From positions 11,890-75,889 of the forward strand of contig HF995248.1 of the NCBI GenBank assembly GCA_000432915.1: 64,000 bases of DNA, given 5' to 3'. Positions within the stretch are counted from its first letter, which is position 1; the number at the start of each line of letters is the position of its first letter. Made by a program: the position numbers and the translations under genes. The stretch comes from Firmicutes bacterium CAG:194 (GTDB lineage: Bacteria > Bacillota > Clostridia > Lachnospirales > Lachnospiraceae). The notes under the pieces are model-generated. The model had not been told where the DNA came from. It was given only the letters and a program-made list of their open reading frames with translations, and searched no databases. Shown here piece after piece: positions 52,039 through 63,019 of the stretch.

Positions 52039-52980
52039 ATGAAGAAAAAAGTACTTTTCTTTGGAAAATTGTTTATAGTGACACTGCTTCTCTTCGTATT
52101 CTGCTTTGGCGTTGTTATGCCGCAGTATACAGGCAATTATCAGGCATCTATGGTAGATAAGGCTGCCCGCCTCCGGTCAGTGGAAGGTCCGAAGATCGTT
52201 CTGATCGGCAATTCCAATCTGGCGTTTGGCATGGATAGTCAGATGCTGGAGGAGGCATTTTCCATGCCGGTTGTGAATATGGGACTGCATGGCGGTGTCG
52301 GGAATGTGTTTAACGAACAGGCAGCAAGGCTTAATGTGACGCCGGGTGATATTTATGTGGTGTGCCACAGCAACTATGATGATACGGATGCGATCAAAAA
52401 TCCGGAGCTGGCATGGATCACGATCGAGAATCATTTTGAACTGTATAAACTGATCCGCCCAAAGGACTGGTGGGACATGATCCGGGCATATCCGACCTAT
52501 CTGCGCAAATGTCTTGGGCAGTGGCGTAATGAGTCGGGCAATCAGGAGACAAATAACTGTTACCGCAGAAGCGCCTTTAACGCATACGGAGATGTATATT
52601 ATCCGCGTCCACAGTCTGAGGAAGGCATCGATTTTTCGCCGGTGGCGATCCATCATATCAACGAAACAACGGCAAAACGTCTGAATACGTTATATGATGA
52701 TCTGCAAAAGCAGGGAGCGGATATGGTTGTGGCAGGCTATCCGATCGCGGAATACGAAGGGACACCGGAAAGAGCGGCATATGATGAGATGGGACAGGAG
52801 ATCGCAGATGCGCTGGATGCGGCGGTGATCTCGGATTTTAACGATTACAGATATCCCACTTCTTATTTTTATAATACTTATATGCACCTGACGGATGAGG
52901 GAACAAAGGCAAGAACACAGCAGCTCATCAAAGACCTGCAGGCTTATATGGATGGAGAGGCAAAATACGAAAACAAATAG
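52039..52980 (+). CDS. SGNH-hydrolase-like partner of the MBOAT enzyme
   Basis: This 313-residue protein has one N-terminal membrane helix (LFIVTLLLFVFCFGVVMP), then an outside domain with KIVLIGNSNLAFGMDSQMLE, where GNSN stands for the nucleophile block I (GDS) of SGNH enzymes, and YMHLTDEGTKARTQQL, a D-x-x-H-like block V in altered form. AlgJ/AlgX/DltD-type proteins finish acyl transfer outside the cell. ATG at 52039 follows AGAAGGA by eight bases; the frame is open further upstream, to 51994, without family similarity. The asparagine at the GNSN position is followed by a Ser, so activity is uncertain. Confidence 0.7.
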   Translation: MKKKVLFFGKLFIVTLLLFVFCFGVVMPQYTGNYQASMVDKAARLRSVEGPKIVLIGNSNLAFGMDSQMLEEAFSMPVVNMGLHGGVGNVFNEQAARLNVTPGDIYVVCHSNYDDTDAIKNPELAWITIENHFELYKLIRPKDWWDMIRAYPTYLRKCLGQWRNESGNQETNNCYRRSAFNAYGDVYYPRPQSEEGIDFSPVAIHHINETTAKRLNTLYDDLQKQGADMVVAGYPIAEYEGTPERAAYDEMGQEIADALDAAVISDFNDYRYPTSYFYNTYMHLTDEGTKARTQQLIKDLQAYMDGEAKYENK

Positions 52981-53034
52981 GCAGTCAAAGGAAAAACAGA
53001 TGAATATCCGTATGGTTTATAAAGGAGGAACAGC

Positions 53035-54225
53035 ATGATCTCACAAAAGTACAAAGATATGTTAGGACAGAAATCGGTCATCCGTGAAATGAGTGCGGCC
53101 GGTCATAAAATGGGTGAGGAGATCGGGTTTGACAATGTATTTGATTACAGCCTGGGGAATCCGAGCGTACCTGCACCGAAAAAGGTGGAGGATGTGATCA
53201 AAAAGCTGTTGGAGGAAACAGAGCCGCTTTCTCTGCACGGTTATAGTGAAGGGCACGGTATTTTGCAGGTGCGTGAAAAGATTGCAGCTTATCTGGCAAA
53301 GACATATGATATTCCGTATACCTATGAAGATATTTTTATGGCAAGCGGTGCTGCGGGCGCGCTGGCACATGCTTTCCGTGCGGTTGTATGTCCGGGCGAG
53401 GAGATCATTACCTTTGCTCCGTTTTTCCCGGAATACAGACCGTACATTGAAACGACAGGCGCGGTTTTGAAGATTGTACCGGCAAATACGGAAACCTTCC
53501 AGATCAACTTTGAGGCATTTGAACAGATGATCACCGAAAAAACGGCGGCAGTTCTGATCAATACCCCAAATAATCCGTCAGGAATCGTATATTCTACAGA
53601 GACGATCAGGAAGCTGGCAGAGGTGCTTTCCAAAGCACAGGAAGCATATGGACATGATATTTATATCATTTCCGATGAACCGTATCGCGAAATTGTGTTT
53701 TCCGGCGTAGATGCCCCCTGCGTATCGAAATTTTATGCCAATACGATCATGTGCTATTCATACAGCAAATCGCTTTCTCTGCCGGGAGAGCGTATCGGTT
53801 ACGTGGCAGTCAATCCTACCTGCAAAGATGCGGCGCTGATCGTGCATATGTGTACGCAGATCTCCAGAGGGATCGGACATAACTGTCCTGCTTCGCTGTT
53901 GCAGCTTACAGTGGCTGAGCTTTTAGGAGAAACGTCAGATCTGTCGGTTTATGAGGAAAATGCCAACATCTTATATGATGCTCTGACTAAGATGGGATTT
54001 TCCTGCGTCAGACCGGGCGGCACTTTTTATATGTTTCCAAGGTCTCCGGAAGAAGATGCAAAGGCGTTCTGTCAGAAGGCGCTTGCTTACAATCTGGTGC
54101 TTGTACCGGGTGACAGCTTTGGATGTCCGGGCTTTTTCCGTATTTCCTACTGCGTACCGACAGAAAAGGTAAAAAGATCACTTGCGGCATTTGAAAAACT
54201 GGCGCAGGCATATGGATTATGCTAG
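53035..54225 (+). CDS. PLP-dependent aminotransferase (class I/II)
   Basis: The 396-residue enzyme is a fold type I aminotransferase: FDYSLGNPSVPAPKKVEDVI, GYSEGHGILQVREKIAAYL, SGAAGALAHAFRAVVCPGEE, LINTPNNPSGIVYSTE, YIISDEPYREIVF (the Asp that binds the pyridine N) and SYSKSLSLPGERIGYV, with the PLP lysine in YSKSLSLPGER. The substrate may be aspartate, alanine or an aromatic amino acid; the sequence does not decide. AAAGGAGGA precedes ATG by five bases. It is not obviously tied to its neighbours. Confidence 0.88.
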   Translation: MISQKYKDMLGQKSVIREMSAAGHKMGEEIGFDNVFDYSLGNPSVPAPKKVEDVIKKLLEETEPLSLHGYSEGHGILQVREKIAAYLAKTYDIPYTYEDIFMASGAAGALAHAFRAVVCPGEEIITFAPFFPEYRPYIETTGAVLKIVPANTETFQINFEAFEQMITEKTAAVLINTPNNPSGIVYSTETIRKLAEVLSKAQEAYGHDIYIISDEPYREIVFSGVDAPCVSKFYANTIMCYSYSKSLSLPGERIGYVAVNPTCKDAALIVHMCTQISRGIGHNCPASLLQLTVAELLGETSDLSVYEENANILYDALTKMGFSCVRPGGTFYMFPRSPEEDAKAFCQKALAYNLVLVPGDSFGCPGFFRISYCVPTEKVKRSLAAFEKLAQAYGLC

Positions 54226-54311
54226 AATTTAGAAATGGTTCATGGAACAGATAATAACAGATTGCTGTCATGTTTTTTGACAGAATACATAATATAGAAG
54301 GAAGTGATAAC

Positions 54312-55169
54312 ATGTATCAGGCTGGTCTGGTTTTGGAAGGCGGGGGCATGAAGGGCGTTTATACAGCCGGTGTCCTGGATTTCTTTTTGGACAAAAAGAT
54401 CACATTTGCTAATTGTTACGGTGTTTCCATGGGAGCCTGTACACTCTGCAGCTATATTTCCGCACAGCGGGGCAGAGGGCTCAGCGTTGCGGTCGATTAT
54501 CTGAAGGATCCGCATTACTGCGGCTTTTACAGCATGGCGACAACCGGAGATATTTTTAATGCGAAAATGTGTTATGATACGATACCGAATGAGCTGAATC
54601 CTTATGATTATGAGGCGGCAATGAAATATCCGGGCAATGCTTATGCGGTTATGACGGATGTGGAAACGGGAGCTCCGGTTTATTATAAGATGCAGGATAT
54701 GCGAAAAGATATCATCGCGGTGCAGGCGTCTGCTTCCATGCCTCTTGTTTCGCGGTTTGTGGAGATCGACGGCAGAAAATATCTGGATGGTGGAATTGCG
54801 GACTGTATTCCGATCATGCATTCTTTAAAGGAAGGAAACCGGAAGAATGTCGTTGTCATGACAAAAGAGGTAGGCTATCGCAGAGAGCCGTTTTCCATGC
54901 TGGGCATGGTAAAGGTACGATATCATAAATATCCATATCTGATCCACGATATGGCGATCCGTCATACGCGGTATAACAGGACGCTCGATTTTCTGGAGAA
55001 GGAAGAAAAGAGAGGCAACGTATTTATCATCAGACCACAGCAGAAGTCGGCTGTCGGCAGAGTGGAAAAGGATAAAGAGAAACTGGTCGCATTATATGAA
55101 GAGGGCTATCACGATGCGGAAGCTTCTTATGATGCAATGCGGGCATATTTAGAAAAGGAGACACCATGA
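54312..55169 (+). CDS. Patatin-like phospholipase
   Basis: This 285-residue protein has all patatin motifs: LVLEGGGMKGVYTAGVLDFF (oxyanion hole, residues 6-25), the nucleophile elbow YGVSMGACTL (G-x-S-x-G) and the catalytic Asp in KYLDGGIADCIPIM. It resembles the YjjU/RssA type, which cleaves acyl chains from lipids in the cytoplasm or at the membrane. ATG at 54312 follows AGAAGGAAG. The frame is open further upstream, to 54270. Its stop overlaps the uppP start by four bases, which suggests joint expression and a link to membrane lipid handling. Confidence 0.9.
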   Translation: MYQAGLVLEGGGMKGVYTAGVLDFFLDKKITFANCYGVSMGACTLCSYISAQRGRGLSVAVDYLKDPHYCGFYSMATTGDIFNAKMCYDTIPNELNPYDYEAAMKYPGNAYAVMTDVETGAPVYYKMQDMRKDIIAVQASASMPLVSRFVEIDGRKYLDGGIADCIPIMHSLKEGNRKNVVVMTKEVGYRREPFSMLGMVKVRYHKYPYLIHDMAIRHTRYNRTLDFLEKEEKRGNVFIIRPQQKSAVGRVEKDKEKLVALYEEGYHDAEASYDAMRAYLEKETP

Positions 55170-56002
55170 TAGAAATTATTAAAGCAATATTTTTCGGTAT
55201 AGTAGAAGGAATTACGGAATGGCTGCCCATCAGCAGCACCGGTCACATGATCATTCTGGATGAATTTGTTAAACTGAATGTCAGAGAAGAATTCTGGAAT
55301 CTGTTTCTGGTTGTGATCCAGCTGGGGGCGATCCTGGCGGTTGTTCTTTTGTTCTGGAATCAGATTTTTCCGTTAAACCTGAAGGATAAAAAAGAGCCGG
55401 TCTGGAAAAAGGATATCCTGTTTTTGTGGGTCAAGATACTGGTTGCCTGTGTTCCGGCGGGAATTGTCGGTGTTTTGTTTGATGATGTATTTGACAAATA
55501 CTTATATAACTTTCCGTGTGTGGCAATGGCATTGATCGTATTCGGTATCTTATTTATCATAGTGGAAAAGAAGAAAAAGGGAACGACCTTCCGGATCACC
55601 TCGATCGATCAGCTGGATTATAAAACGGTAATATGGATCGGTGTATTTCAGCTGATCGCAGCCGTATTCCCGGGGACTTCCAGATCCGGTGCAACGATCA
55701 TCGGTGCACTGCTTCTTGGCGTATCGAGAGTTGTGGCAGCGGAATTTACATTTTATCTGGCAATTCCTGTCATGTTTGGCGCCAGTCTGTTAAAACTGGT
55801 CAAATTCCTGATGATGGGACTCAGCTTCACATCAATGGAGCTTGCAATCCTTGCGGTTGGCTGTATCGTATCGTTTGTTGTGTCTATAATTGTAATAAAA
55901 TTCCTGATGGGATATATCAAAAAGCATGATTTTATCCCGTTTGGTATCTACAGAATTGTTTTAGGTGCGGTATTATTGATATATTTTGCACTTGTTCGCT
56001 GA
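55166..56002 (+). CDS. uppP: Undecaprenyl-diphosphatase
   Basis: A 278-residue membrane enzyme that releases phosphate from undecaprenyl diphosphate to renew the carrier for wall and capsule synthesis. It has FFGIVEGITEWLPISSTGHM (residues 9-28, with the conserved Glu), a middle LVVIQLGAILAVVLLFW and the phosphatase motif FPGTSRSGATIIGALLLGVS. About eight membrane helices are visible. It overlaps the patatin-like gene by four bases. UppP limits polysaccharide synthesis through carrier supply, so it serves the cluster in region 1 indirectly. Confidence 0.94.
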   Translation: MIEIIKAIFFGIVEGITEWLPISSTGHMIILDEFVKLNVREEFWNLFLVVIQLGAILAVVLLFWNQIFPLNLKDKKEPVWKKDILFLWVKILVACVPAGIVGVLFDDVFDKYLYNFPCVAMALIVFGILFIIVEKKKKGTTFRITSIDQLDYKTVIWIGVFQLIAAVFPGTSRSGATIIGALLLGVSRVVAAEFTFYLAIPVMFGASLLKLVKFLMMGLSFTSMELAILAVGCIVSFVVSIIVIKFLMGYIKKHDFIPFGIYRIVLGAVLLIYFALVR

Positions 56003-56023
56003 TTTTTTTGTTCAAAATGGAGA

Positions 56024-56047
56024 AAAAGCCGTATTTAAGCGGCTTTT
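56024..56047 (+). terminator. Intrinsic terminator after uppP
   Basis: AAAAGCCG pairs with CGGCTTTT around an eight-base loop. It lies 22 bases after the uppP stop and just before the next promoter. Confidence 0.7.
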
Positions 56048-56059
56048 CGGGCGAAAAGT

Positions 56060-56088
56060 TTGACATGAATTGGAAATTGCGTTATAGT
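56060..56088 (+). promoter_or_regulatory. Promoter of the DUF6465-like gene
   Basis: TTGACA, 17 bases, then TATAGT. The -35 is perfect and the -10 has one change. The start codon lies 75 bases further on, leaving a leader with AAGGGAG near its end. Confidence 0.75.
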
Positions 56089-56162
56089 ATCCACAGAAAA
56101 GCAAATATAAAACTAATCTTTCAGTCAATATAACATGAACAGTGTGAAGGGAGATAATGATT

Positions 56163-56597
56163 ATGGCAGACATTAAAAAAGCTGCAGCAGCAGCAAAACC
56201 AGTAGCAAAAGCAGTTGCAGCTACAAAACCGGCAGAAGCAAAGGTGGAAGAAAAAAAGGTGGAAGAAAAAAAGGTTGAGGCTAAGAAAGCAGTAGAAGAA
56301 AAGAAGGCAGCACCTGCTAAAAAGGCTGCAGCTCCTAAGAAGGAAACAGCTAAGAAAGCAGCACCTGCAAAGAAAGAAGCTGCAGTAAAAGCAGTAACAA
56401 AGGTCAGCGTAAATCTTCAGTTTGCAGGTAAGGAATACAAGGCAGAAGATTTCGAAAAGATGGCAAAAGATGTTTGGCAGTATGACCTTGGTAACAAGGC
56501 AGCTGATTTAAAGAGCGTTGATTTATATGTAAAACCGGAAGAAAACAAGGTTTACTATGTAATGAACGGTGATGTAACAGGCGATTTCGATATCTAA
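56163..56597 (+). CDS. Lys/Ala-rich protein with DUF6465-like C-terminal domain
   Basis: A 144-residue protein in two parts. Residues 1 to about 80 are made of Lys, Ala, Glu and Pro with tandem VEEKK units and KKAAPAKK units, like histone H1 tails or other disordered basic regions. Residues from about 82 form a small domain (VSVNLQFAGKEYKAEDFEKM, LKSVDLYVKPEENKVYYVMN then GDVTGDFDI) of the kind annotated DUF6465, common in Lachnospiraceae. Its function is unknown. The start is ATG at 56163, nine bases after AAGGGAG; ATG at 56157 is too close. It has its own strong promoter and terminator, so it may be abundant. Confidence 0.75.
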   Translation: MADIKKAAAAAKPVAKAVAATKPAEAKVEEKKVEEKKVEAKKAVEEKKAAPAKKAAAPKKETAKKAAPAKKEAAVKAVTKVSVNLQFAGKEYKAEDFEKMAKDVWQYDLGNKAADLKSVDLYVKPEENKVYYVMNGDVTGDFDI

Positions 56598-56644
56598 GCC
56601 GAAGGTTTTAAGCAGTTGTTACATATTATAAGGAAAGACTTCGG

Positions 56645-56675
56645 AAGAGTTCCACTTTGGTGGAACTCTTTTTTT
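56645..56675 (+). terminator. Intrinsic terminator after the DUF6465-like gene
   Basis: AAGAGTTCCAC pairs perfectly with GTGGAACTCTT around TTTG, followed by five or more T. Confidence 0.93.
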
Positions 56676-56715
56676 CTGTATCAAAATTGATACAAAAAAT
56701 ATTTTCAAATAATCG

Positions 56716-56744
56716 TTGACAACACACAAAAGGAGTGCTATGTT
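56716..56744 (+). promoter_or_regulatory. Promoter of the hrcA-grpE-dnaK-dnaJ operon
   Basis: TTGACA, 17 bases, then TATGTT. The CIRCE operator begins 17 bases after the -10, over the expected start of transcription. The spacer also holds GAGTGCTA, which matches eight of nine bases of a CIRCE right arm. Confidence 0.8.
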
Positions 56745-56760
56745 ATGGATAGAAAAGATG

Positions 56761-56787
56761 TTAGCACTCGAAAGGGTTGAGTGCTAA
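56761..56787 (+). promoter_or_regulatory. CIRCE operator (HrcA binding site)
   Basis: TTAGCACTC, nine bases, GAGTGCTAA: both arms match the CIRCE consensus exactly with the standard spacer. HrcA, encoded 30 bases further on, binds here and turns the operon down until heat shock. Confidence 0.97.
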
Positions 56788-56816
56788 CAAACAAAAAGAT
56801 CTGAGAAGGAAGTGAT

Positions 56817-57872
56817 ATGGTGGAGATCGATGATAGAAAATTTAAAATTCTACAGGCCGTTGTCAGGAACTATTTAGAGACGGGCGAACCGGTCGGAAGC
56901 CGTACGATTTCCAAATATACAGATCTGAATTTAAGCTCCGCGACCATTCGGAATGAAATGGCGGATCTGGAAGAGCTTGGTTATATCCTGCAGCCTCATA
57001 CTTCTGCAGGGCGGATTCCTTCTGATAAGGGCTATCGTTTATATGTTGACCACATGATGGCCGAGAAGGAGCAGGAAGTCAATGAAATGAAAGAACTGCT
57101 TCTGGAAAAGGAAGAAAAGCTGGATTCTCTCTTAAAGCAGACAGCCAAGGTACTTGCCAATGATACCAACTATGCGGCAATGGTTTCAGCGCCGGTTTGT
57201 CAGGGCAGCAAGGTAAAGTTCATCCAGCTCTCCAGAGTAGAAGAACATCAGCTCATTGCAGTGATCGTGGTGGAAGGTAATCTGATCAAAAATAAAATGC
57301 TTACGACAGAGGAAGCACTGGATGATGAGACAATCTTAAAGCTCAACATCCTGCTGAATACTTCGCTGAACGGTCTTTCCATTAATGAGATCAGCCTTGC
57401 GATGATCACAGGGCTGAAAAAGCAGGCGGGCGAGCATGAAGCGCTTGTCGGAGATGTGATCGACGCGGTAGCGGAAGCGATCAAGGAGGACAAAGACCTT
57501 GAGATCTATACATCGGGAGCCAAAAATATTTTCAAATACCCTGAGCTGACGGATAATGAAAAAGCAAGCGAGATCATCAGTACATTTGAAGAAAAGAATC
57601 TGCTGAATTCACTGGTGGAAGAAACGCTTACCAATCCGGAAAACAACGGTATTCAGGTGTATATCGGTGATGAATCGCCTGTTTCGACTATGCGTGACTG
57701 CAGTGTTGTAACAGCAACCTATGATCTGGGAGAAGGCATGCGGGGTACGATCGGTATTATCGGACCGAAGCGGATGGATTATGAAAAGGTAGTGGATACC
57801 ATGAAAGGGCTGATGAATCAGCTTGATAATCTGTATGATAAAAAGAAGATCGGTACAAAGGATGATAAATAA
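56817..57872 (+). CDS. hrcA: Heat-inducible transcription repressor HrcA
   Basis: This 351-residue repressor binds the CIRCE element upstream of its own gene and is kept active by GroEL in related bacteria. It has an N-terminal winged helix (FKILQAVVRNYLETGEPVGS, TISKYTDLNLSSATIRNEMA), the LEELGYILQPHTSAGRIPSD hinge and the C-terminal HrcA core (SRVEEHQLIAVIVVEGNLI, IQVYIGDESPVSTMRDCSVV). AGAAGGAAG precedes ATG at 56817. It heads the chaperone operon and is 48 bases before grpE. Confidence 0.95.
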   Translation: MVEIDDRKFKILQAVVRNYLETGEPVGSRTISKYTDLNLSSATIRNEMADLEELGYILQPHTSAGRIPSDKGYRLYVDHMMAEKEQEVNEMKELLLEKEEKLDSLLKQTAKVLANDTNYAAMVSAPVCQGSKVKFIQLSRVEEHQLIAVIVVEGNLIKNKMLTTEEALDDETILKLNILLNTSLNGLSINEISLAMITGLKKQAGEHEALVGDVIDAVAEAIKEDKDLEIYTSGAKNIFKYPELTDNEKASEIISTFEEKNLLNSLVEETLTNPENNGIQVYIGDESPVSTMRDCSVVTATYDLGEGMRGTIGIIGPKRMDYEKVVDTMKGLMNQLDNLYDKKKIGTKDDK

Positions 57873-57920
57873 CATCTTTTCTATTTGAAATAATAAAGAA
57901 AAACGGAAAGGGATGATAAC

Positions 57921-58541
57921 ATGGCTGAGGATAAAGAAAAAGTAATACAGGATGCGATCAAAGAGGCGCAGAAAGCAGCGGAAAAGGAAGAAAAGGAAGC
58001 CGCAAAAGAAGCTGAAAAGGAAGCGGCTGAGGAATCTGACAAAAAGGAAACAAAAGCTTCTGAAAAGGAAGAAAAAAAGAAGGACAAAAACGACAGGAAA
58101 AAAGATAAAACAAAAGAAAAAATTGATGAACTGGAGGATAAAGTAAAACGCCAGCTTGCAGAATTTGAAAATTTCCGAAACCGGAGTGAAAAGGAAAAGA
58201 CCCAGATGTTTGATATGGGCGCTAAGAATGTGCTGGAAAAGATACTTCCGGTTGTTGACAACTTTGAAAGAGGTCTTGCTACTCCGATTGTGGATGAAGC
58301 AGACCAGCCGTTTGCAGACGGTATGCAGATGATCTACAAGCAGCTGATGAAACAGCTTGAAGATCTGGGTGTCAAGCCTATTGAAGCGATCGGTAAGGAG
58401 TTTGATCCGAATTTCCACAATGCAGTGATGCAGGTGGAAAGTGAAGAATATGAAACAGGTTTTGTGGCACAGGAGCTGCAGAAAGGCTATCTGTATAAGG
58501 ATACGGTAATCCGTCACAGTATGGTAGCGGTTGTTTCTTAG
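57921..58541 (+). CDS. grpE: GrpE nucleotide-exchange factor
   Basis: The 206-residue protein releases ADP from DnaK. The first 80 residues are a highly charged Lys/Glu/Ala helix (EAEKEAAEESDKKETKASEK), long but usual for GrpE. The conserved core follows: DKVKRQLAEFENFRNRSEKE, NVLEKILPVVDNFERGL and a beta part ending with VGQVLQKGYLYKDTVIRHSM in the form AQELQKGYLYKDTVIRHSMV. GGAAAGGGATG precedes the ATG. It sits in the standard order after hrcA. Confidence 0.94.
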   Translation: MAEDKEKVIQDAIKEAQKAAEKEEKEAAKEAEKEAAEESDKKETKASEKEEKKKDKNDRKKDKTKEKIDELEDKVKRQLAEFENFRNRSEKEKTQMFDMGAKNVLEKILPVVDNFERGLATPIVDEADQPFADGMQMIYKQLMKQLEDLGVKPIEAIGKEFDPNFHNAVMQVESEEYETGFVAQELQKGYLYKDTVIRHSMVAVVS

Positions 58542-58592
58542 CGGGAAATGGTTATGGTGTAGGGATCTGAAACAGAGATCTTTATATAATAT

Positions 58593-58614
58593 GGCTTTAT
58601 CGAAAGATAAAGCC
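58593..58614 (+). promoter_or_regulatory. Stable GNRA-type hairpin between grpE and dnaK
   Basis: GGCTTTATC and GATAAAGCC close a GAAA loop (9-bp perfect stem). No T run follows. In related bacteria the transcript of this operon is cut between grpE and dnaK, and a stable 5' hairpin would protect the dnaK part. That role is inferred here. Confidence 0.5.
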
Positions 58615-58665
58615 GGTGAATAAAATGGATGATTTAAAAATTGGTTTTGAAAAGAATATCTTTAG

Positions 58666-60558
<1,893 letters not shown>

Positions 60559-60655
60559 GATAGTAGCTGCGACGCGCAGAACAGATGAAAGAAAACGGAA
60601 CAGGGTGTGGGCGGTAAAGTCTGCACCCTATCCCTTGTTTGAAAGGTAGAACATA

Positions 60656-61843
60656 ATGGCAGAACAGAAACGAGATTACTATGAAGTCCTCGGTGTCGAT
60701 AAAAACGCGGATGAGGCTACGATCAAAAAAGCATACCGTACGCTGGCGAAGAAATACCATCCGGATATGAATCCGGGCGATAAGGAAGCTGAGAAAAAGT
60801 TCAAAGAAGCTTCTGAGGCATATGCAATCTTAAGTGATCCGGAGAAAAAACAGCAGTATGATCAATTTGGCCATGCGGCATTTGAAGGCGGCGCAGGCGG
60901 CGGCTACGGCGGATTTGATTTTAACAGTGCAGATTTCAGTGATATCTTTGGTGATATTTTCGGAGATATGTTTGGCGGCGGCAGAAGACGTGCCAGCAAT
61001 GGACCGATGAAGGGTGCAAATATCAGAACAAGCGTCAGGATCACATTTGAAGAAGCTGTTTTCGGTGTAGATAAAGAACTGGAGCTGAATCTGAAGGATC
61101 CATGTCCGACCTGCCACGGAACAGGTGCAAAACCGGGCACGAGCAAAACAACCTGTCCGAAATGTGGCGGAAAAGGTCAGGTTGTATTTACACAGCAGTC
61201 TTTCTTCGGAACAGTCCGTAATGTACAGACATGTCCGGATTGTGGCGGAACAGGTCAGATCATTAAAGATAAATGTCAGGATTGCCATGGAACAGGATAT
61301 ATCTCATCCCGCAAGAAGATCCAGGTATCCATTCCTGCCGGTATTGATAACGGACAGAGCGTCCGGATCCGCGAAAAGGGAGAGCCTGGTACAAATGGCG
61401 GATCGAGAGGAGATCTGCTCGTTGAGGTTATGGTACAGCGTCATCCGATCTTCCAGAGACAGGACAGCAATATTTATTCCACAGTCCCTGTATCGTTTGC
61501 GGTTGCAGCACTGGGCGGCGAGATCATGATTGATACCGTCGATGGTAAAGTGGCATATACGGTAAAACCGGGCACACAGACTGACACGAAGGTACGTCTC
61601 AAAGGAAAAGGTGTTCCGTCCCTGCGGTATAAAGATACAAGAGGCGATCATTATGTAACGCTCGTTGTACAGGTTCCGGATAAATTAAGCCATGAAGCGA
61701 AAGAACTGCTCCGTCAGTTTGATGCGGAAACCGGTAATACGCTGGAGGCTGTCAAAAACTACACAGCAGGCAAAAAAGACGATGATCCGAAGGATCCAAA
61801 GGGCTCCCCGGATAAGAAAAAGAAAAAAGGTCTTTTTAAATAA
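60656..61843 (+). CDS. dnaJ: Chaperone DnaJ (Hsp40)
   Basis: A 395-residue type I Hsp40. The J domain ([23 protein letters not shown] in KYHPDMNPG, about residues 35-37), a Gly/Phe-rich linker ([13 protein letters not shown]), four CxxCxGxG zinc repeats ([42 protein letters not shown]) and the C-terminal substrate domain are all present. The tail is Lys-rich. A terminator follows, so the operon ends here. Confidence 0.97.
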   Translation: MAEQKRDYYEVLGVDKNADEATIKKAYRTLAKKYHPDMNPGDKEAEKKFKEASEAYAILSDPEKKQQYDQFGHAAFEGGAGGGYGGFDFNSADFSDIFGDIFGDMFGGGRRRASNGPMKGANIRTSVRITFEEAVFGVDKELELNLKDPCPTCHGTGAKPGTSKTTCPKCGGKGQVVFTQQSFFGTVRNVQTCPDCGGTGQIIKDKCQDCHGTGYISSRKKIQVSIPAGIDNGQSVRIREKGEPGTNGGSRGDLLVEVMVQRHPIFQRQDSNIYSTVPVSFAVAALGGEIMIDTVDGKVAYTVKPGTQTDTKVRLKGKGVPSLRYKDTRGDHYVTLVVQVPDKLSHEAKELLRQFDAETGNTLEAVKNYTAGKKDDDPKDPKGSPDKKKKKGLFK

Positions 61844-61856
61844 AATAAAACAGTTG

Positions 61857-61889
61857 AAAAGGTGCTTTTAGGAGTACCTTTTCTTTTTT
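61857..61889 (+). terminator. Intrinsic terminator after dnaJ
   Basis: AAAAGGT pairs with ACCTTTT around a 12-base region, followed by CTTTTTT. Confidence 0.85.
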
Positions 61890-61904
61890 GCGTAAACGGA
61901 ATAT

Positions 61905-61933
61905 TTGTCTATCTGTCTGAAATCTGCTATAAT
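61905..61933 (+). promoter_or_regulatory. Promoter of prmA-rsmE
   Basis: TTGTCT, 17 bases, then a perfect TATAAT, ending 48 bases before the prmA start. Confidence 0.7.
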
Positions 61934-61981
61934 CAACTATTAAAGTGTTTGGTAGAATGTATATGAGAAAGGAACCGCGTG

Positions 61982-63019
61982 ATGAAGTGGACAAAATTAA
62001 TGATAAAGACAACTTCCGAGGCAGAGGATATCATCATCAGTACGATGTACGATCTGGGGCTGGAAGGTGCACAGATTGAGGATAAAGTGCCGCTTACCGC
62101 ATGGGAAAAGGAGCAGATGTTCGTGGATATTCTGCCGGATGGACCAGCAGATGACGGTGTGGCATACCTAAGCTTTTTTGTGGAAGTACCGGAAGAAGGC
62201 GATGAAAAACCACAGCTGCCACAGGGACTTGATGGGGCAGCGGACAACTCTTACTTTCTGGTAAGCAGCGGGCAGGCAGTTGATCTGCCGAAGCTGATCG
62301 AGCGCATGCAGCAGGAGCTTGACGACCTGCGTATGTTTATGGATATCGGGGAAGGAACGATCACGGTTTCCGAGACGGAAGATAAAGACTGGGTCAATAA
62401 CTGGAAAAACTTCTTCCATCAGTTTTATATCGATGAACTTTTGGTAACGCCGTCCTGGGAAGAGGTAAAGCCGGAGGATCAGGGCAGAAAGATCCTGCAT
62501 ATCGATCCGGGCACTGCATTTGGGACAGGTATGCACGAGACAACACAGCTCTGTATCCGCCAGTTAAAGAAATATATCACACCGCAGACAGAGCTTCTGG
62601 ATGTCGGAACAGGCAGTGGTATCTTGGCGATCGTAGCGCTGATGTATGGCGCCGGGCATGCGGTTGGAACGGATCTGGATCCGTGTGCAACGGAAGCGGT
62701 CAGGGAAAATATGGAAATGAATGGAATAGACCCTGCTAAATTTGAGATGATGATCGGCAATATCATTACGGAGAAGGAGATCCAGGATCGTGTCGGTTAT
62801 GGAAAATATGATATCGTAGTAGCCAATATTCTGGCAGAGGTGCTTGTGCCTCTGATGCCGGTTGTGGCAAAATGTTTAAAGCCGGGCGGAACCGTCATTA
62901 CCTCCGGAATCATCAACGGAAAAGAAGGGCTTGTGGCAGATGCCATGAAAGCTGCCGGTCTTACTGTCGTTGAGATCACCCAGCAAGGAGAGTGGATGCA
63001 ATGTACCAGTTCTTTGTAG
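61982..63019 (+). CDS. prmA: Ribosomal protein L11 methyltransferase
   Basis: The 345-residue enzyme methylates ribosomal protein L11 with SAM. The N-terminal domain (WTKLMIKTTSEAEDIIISTM) fits the L11-binding part. The SAM domain has HIDPGTAFGTGMHETTQLCI, LLDVGTGSGILAIVALMYGA then VGTDLDPCA, and VANILAEVLVPLMPVV with the NxL[AL] motif. ATG at 61982 lies eight bases after AAAGGA; GTG at 61979 is the only alternative. It overlaps the rsmE start by 19 bases, a usual arrangement. Confidence 0.94.
   Translation: MKWTKLMIKTTSEAEDIIISTMYDLGLEGAQIEDKVPLTAWEKEQMFVDILPDGPADDGVAYLSFFVEVPEEGDEKPQLPQGLDGAADNSYFLVSSGQAVDLPKLIERMQQELDDLRMFMDIGEGTITVSETEDKDWVNNWKNFFHQFYIDELLVTPSWEEVKPEDQGRKILHIDPGTAFGTGMHETTQLCIRQLKKYITPQTELLDVGTGSGILAIVALMYGAGHAVGTDLDPCATEAVRENMEMNGIDPAKFEMMIGNIITEKEIQDRVGYGKYDIVVANILAEVLVPLMPVVAKCLKPGGTVITSGIINGKEGLVADAMKAAGLTVVEITQQGEWMQCTSSL

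Noticed and set aside
50487..52980. DltB/DltD teichoic acid D-alanylation genes
   Set aside because: No DltA or DltC next to them and the sequence start fits AlgI/PatA-like MBOAT with an SGNH partner.
57609..58517. 302-codon minus-strand frame over hrcA and grpE
   Set aside because: Phe/Leu-rich mirror of Lys/Glu-rich coding sequence; not a membrane protein gene.
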